Both the position numbers and the translations under genes were made by a program. From contig JAEXMK010000079.1 in the NCBI GenBank assembly GCA_023444445.1, forward strand, positions 1 through 57,441: a DNA stretch of 57,441 nt, written 5' to 3'. This DNA is from Pseudomonadota bacterium (GTDB lineage Bacteria; Pseudomonadota; Alphaproteobacteria; Rhizobiales; Rhizobiaceae). Each line of letters opens with the position of its first letter. Within the stretch, counting starts at the first letter, position 1. The notes under the pieces were generated by a model, which saw only the letters and a list, made by a program, of their open reading frames with translations, did no database searches and had not been told where the DNA came from. This document shows, one piece after another, positions 54,249-57,441 of this stretch.

Positions 54249-57200
54249 ATGGCGATCAAAGCGAGCATCTATCATCTGACGCATTATAAATATGACAATC
54301 CGGTTCGCCTTGGACCACAAATCATCAGATTAAAGCCCGCCTCTCACTCCAGAACCCGCGTCATCAGCCATTCGCTCAAGGTTTCACCCTCCAATCACTT
54401 CGTGAACCTTCAGCAGGACCCCTACGGCAATTACCTCGCCCGGTTCGTTTTTCCCGAGCCCGCAACGGAATTTAAGATCGAGGTCGATCTTGTCGCCGAT
54501 ATGACGGTTTATAATCCATTCGACTTCTTCGTGGAGGAAGAGGCGACAAAATGGCCCTTCGATTATCCGCAGGAATTGCGCGATGATCTCTCCATCTACA
54601 TGAAACCGGAGCCGACCGGCCCTCTGCTCGCCGCCTTCATGGCCACGGTTGACCGGACGCCGGAGCAGCCGACGGTGGATATGGTTGTTGGCCTCAATGC
54701 CCGTCTGCAGCAGGAAATCGGTTACGTCATCCGCATGGAACCGGGCGTCCAGACGCCGGAGGAGACGCTCGCTTCCGGCAAGGGTTCCTGCCGCGACACC
54801 AGCTGGCTGCTGGTGCAAGTGCTGCGGCATCTCGGTCTTGCCGCCCGTTTCGTGTCCGGATACCTCATTCAGCTGACGCCTGACCTCAAGGCGCTCGACG
54901 GCCCCTCGGGCACCGAGGTTGACTTTACCGATCTGCACGCCTGGGCCGAGGTCTATATGCCCGGCGCCGGCTGGATCGGACTTGACCCGACCTCCGGGCT
55001 TCTGACGGGTGAAAGCCATATTCCGCTGGCCGCGACGCCGCATTATCGCAATGCCGCACCGATTTCCGGCGGTTATTTCGGCCACGCCAATACCGAATTC
55101 GCCTTCGACATGCAGGTCCGGCGTGTTGCCGAGACACCGCGTATCACCAAACCCTTTTCGGATGAAAGCTGGGAGGAGCTCAACGCGCTCGGTGAAGCGG
55201 TCGACGGCGTTCTGAACGCTCAGGACGTCCGCCTGACCATGGGCGGCGAACCGACTTTCGTTTCCATCGATGATTTCGAATCCGATGAATGGAACACCGG
55301 CGCGGTCGGGCCGACGAAACGCGAAAAGGCGGATACGTTGATCCGCCGCCTGCGCGAACGTTTCGCCCCCGGCGGTTTTCTGCATTACGGACAGGGCAAA
55401 TGGTATCCGGGCGAAAGCCTACCGCGCTGGACCTTCTCGCTTTATTGGCGAAAGGACGGCCTGCCGATCTGGCGGAACCCTTCGCTGATCGCCGAGGAAG
55501 TTGCGAATACCAGCGTCAAGGCCGAGGATGCGCAAAAGCTGTTGGGCGGTATCGCCACGCAGCTCGGCATAGATGCCGATCTGGTGCTGCCGGCCTATGA
55601 GGATCCCGCAGAATGGATCATCAAGGAAGGCAGCCTGCCCGACAATGTCGATCCGTCCAATTCCAGACTGAAGGATCCGGAAGAGCGCAACCGCATCGCC
55701 CGCGTGTTCGAACGCGGTTTGACGACGCCCACCGGCTACATTCTGCCGGTACAGGCGTGGAATGCGCGCGCCGCGGGCAACCGCTGGATCAGCGAGAAAT
55801 GGAAAACGCGGCGGGGCAAGATTTTTCTTGTTCCGGGCGACAGCCCGGTCGGTTACCGCCTACCGCTCGGCACCCTGCCCTATGTACCGCCTTCCGCCTA
55901 TCCCTATATTCACGAGGCGGACCCTTCAATTCCCAGGGGACCGCTTCCCGATGTCTTCACACCGTCGGGTCGCTCCATGCCCGAAGCCTCCTTTCATGCG
56001 AGCGAAGGCTCCGCGCAGGAGCGCATCGAACAGACGCTCGGTGAAATCGGCGGTGCGGTGCGCACTGCACTTTCCGTTGAACCGCGCGATGGCCGGCTCT
56101 GCGTTTTCATGCCGCCGGTCGAGCGCATCGAGGATTATCTTGAACTGATCGCGGCAGCGGAGGCGGCTGCCGCCGAGCTTGGACTGCCGGTCCATATCGA
56201 AGGTTATGCGCCGCCGCATGACGAGCGCATCAATGTCATCCGCGTCGCGCCCGATCCAGGTGTCATCGAGGTCAACATCCACCCCGCTTCGAGCTGGAAG
56301 GATTGTGTCGACATCACCACCGCAGTCTATGAGGAGGCGCGCCAGTCGCGTCTCGGCGCCGACAAATTCATGATCGACGGCCGCCACACCGGCACCGGCG
56401 GCGGCAACCATGTCGTGGTTGGCGGGGCAAGCCCCAATGACAGCCCCTTCCTGCGCCGGCCCGATCTTCTGAAAAGCCTCGTTCTGCATTGGCAGCGGCA
56501 TCCCTCGCTCTCCTACCTTTTCTCAGGCCTCTTCATCGGCCCGACGAGCCAGGCGCCGCGTATCGACGAAGCCCGCCACGACAGTCTCTATGAGCTGGAG
56601 ATCGCGCTTGCGCAGGTGCCTGCCCCCGGTGACGGCGTTCCGCCTTTGCCATGGCTGGTCGACCGCCTGTTCCGCAACCTGCTGACGGATGTGACGGGTA
56701 ATACCCATCGCGCCGAAATCTGCATCGACAAGCTGTTTTCGCCTGACGGGCCGACCGGCCGCCTCGGCCTTGTGGAATTCCGCGGTTTCGAAATGCCGCC
56801 CAATGCGCGGATGTCGCTCGCCCAGCAATTGCTGGTGCGCGCACTTATCGCCCGCTTCTGGAAAAATCCCGCCGCCGGCAAATTCGTGCGCTGGGGAACC
56901 GCACTCGCGGACCGTTTCATGCTGCCCCATTATATCTGGGCGGATTTCCTGGATGTGCTCGCCGACCTCAGGGAAAACGGCTTTGACGTGAAACCGGAAT
57001 GGTTCACCGCCCAGCAGGAATTCCGTTTCCCCTTCTTCGGTGAGGTAGAATATGAGGGTGCGAAACTGGAACTGCGCCAGGCGCTTGAGCCCTGGCATGT
57101 GATGGGCGAGCAGGGCGCCATCGGCGGCACCGTGCGTTATGTCGACAGCTCCGTCGAGCGCCTGCAGGTGCGGCTGGAAACCTCCAATCCTTCTCGTTAC

Positions 57201-57441
57201 ACCGTGGCCTGCAACGGTCGTGCCGTGCCGCTGACGCCGACGGAAAACCGCAGCGTCGCGGTGGCCGGCGTGCGCTTCAAGGCGTGGCAGCCCTCTTCCG
57301 GCCTGCATCCCGTCCTGCCCGTCAATTCACCCTTGACCTTTGACATTTATGATACATGGTCGAGGCGATCGATCGGCGGATGCATCTATCATGTTGCTCA
57401 TCCGGGCGGGCGCAATTACGAGACGTTTCCCGTCAACGGCA
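54249..57441 (+). CDS. Transglutaminase-like / DUF2126 protein, 3' end beyond the window
   Basis: An open frame of 1064 codons from [20 protein letters not shown] to the window end. The N-terminal region is a transglutaminase-N beta domain. The core has the Cys181 motif [12 protein letters not shown] and DLHAWAEVY with the His, then GLDPTSG for the Asp. From about residue 300 follows the DUF2126 region ([29 protein letters not shown]). This family is found beside peptide-ligating or alpha-E proteins in many bacteria, and its reaction is unproven. The frame is not closed here, and about 40-50 more residues are expected. Confidence 0.92.
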   Translation, partial: MAIKASIYHLTHYKYDNPVRLGPQIIRLKPASHSRTRVISHSLKVSPSNHFVNLQQDPYGNYLARFVFPEPATEFKIEVDLVADMTVYNPFDFFVEEEATKWPFDYPQELRDDLSIYMKPEPTGPLLAAFMATVDRTPEQPTVDMVVGLNARLQQEIGYVIRMEPGVQTPEETLASGKGSCRDTSWLLVQVLRHLGLAARFVSGYLIQLTPDLKALDGPSGTEVDFTDLHAWAEVYMPGAGWIGLDPTSGLLTGESHIPLAATPHYRNAAPISGGYFGHANTEFAFDMQVRRVAETPRITKPFSDESWEELNALGEAVDGVLNAQDVRLTMGGEPTFVSIDDFESDEWNTGAVGPTKREKADTLIRRLRERFAPGGFLHYGQGKWYPGESLPRWTFSLYWRKDGLPIWRNPSLIAEEVANTSVKAEDAQKLLGGIATQLGIDADLVLPAYEDPAEWIIKEGSLPDNVDPSNSRLKDPEERNRIARVFERGLTTPTGYILPVQAWNARAAGNRWISEKWKTRRGKIFLVPGDSPVGYRLPLGTLPYVPPSAYPYIHEADPSIPRGPLPDVFTPSGRSMPEASFHASEGSAQERIEQTLGEIGGAVRTALSVEPRDGRLCVFMPPVERIEDYLELIAAAEAAAAELGLPVHIEGYAPPHDERINVIRVAPDPGVIEVNIHPASSWKDCVDITTAVYEEARQSRLGADKFMIDGRHTGTGGGNHVVVGGASPNDSPFLRRPDLLKSLVLHWQRHPSLSYLFSGLFIGPTSQAPRIDEARHDSLYELEIALAQVPAPGDGVPPLPWLVDRLFRNLLTDVTGNTHRAEICIDKLFSPDGPTGRLGLVEFRGFEMPPNARMSLAQQLLVRALIARFWKNPAAGKFVRWGTALADRFMLPHYIWADFLDVLADLRENGFDVKPEWFTAQQEFRFPFFGEVEYEGAKLELRQALEPWHVMGEQGAIGGTVRYVDSSVERLQVRLETSNPSRYTVACNGRAVPLTPTENRSVAVAGVRFKAWQPSSGLHPVLPVNSPLTFDIYDTWSRRSIGGCIYHVAHPGGRNYETFPVNG

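Overview
The window reads as an Agrobacterium/Rhizobium-group alphaproteobacterial replicon (inference). Grounds are GC-rich codon use, the gltB-gltD order, a kdpFABCDE operon with rhizobial-style small extra ORFs, an asparagine-use locus with aspartase, a MesD/MesX B12-independent methionine synthase pair and a cobalamin riboswitch. It is mostly chromosomal metabolism and transport, interrupted by one integrated mobilizable element of about 9.8 kb.

Layout. 1-5008: glutamate synthase (gltD start, gltB) on the minus strand. 5382-6434: threonine aldolase. 6467-14774: a minus-strand potassium-ATPase operon running from a 27-aa ORF through kdpF, kdpA, a 53-aa membrane ORF, kdpB, kdpC and kdpD to kdpE. 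Direct repeats with an 11-bp period lie upstream. 15009-19784: asparaginase and asparagine permease divergent from aspartase, with an FCD-type GntR regulator and two matching palindromes in the divergent promoter. 19991-26156: a TriABC-like RND pump with two lipoprotein adaptors, divergent from its TetR regulator, with a perfect operator palindrome. 26277-38405: two MFS exporters, a MYG1 protein, a Cys/Met PLP enzyme with a divergent Lrp regulator, the mesX-mesD pair, a cobalamin riboswitch ahead of a hotdog thioesterase and metR, a GNAT enzyme and a LysR regulator.

38571-48400 is the integrated element at the 3' end of tRNA-Ser(CGA). It is bounded by 17-bp direct repeats and carries a tyrosine integrase, an SDH-type Clp-fold serine protease with a convergent 82-aa ORF, a rolling-circle HUH Rep, a MobV-like relaxase, a three-gene ATGA-coupled cassette ending in an exported Ig-like protein, three small minus-strand genes (one apparently frameshifted) and several hairpins. 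A 73-bp imperfect repeat occurs twice in it.

48649-57441: a small hypothetical ORF, an ATP-grasp/polysaccharide deacetylase fusion, a YciA-like thioesterase, a short membrane protein, an exporter of the YddA/SbmA type with an eroded ATPase domain, and the start of a transglutaminase/DUF2126 protein that runs off the window.

How parts work together (inference except where stated). Asparagine is imported, hydrolysed to aspartate, then deaminated to fumarate, under one GntR regulator. Low B12 should relieve the riboswitch, allow MetR to be made, and so activate the B12-independent methionine synthase MesXD transcribed the other way. Potassium limitation should act through KdpDE on the repeats upstream of the kdp transcript.
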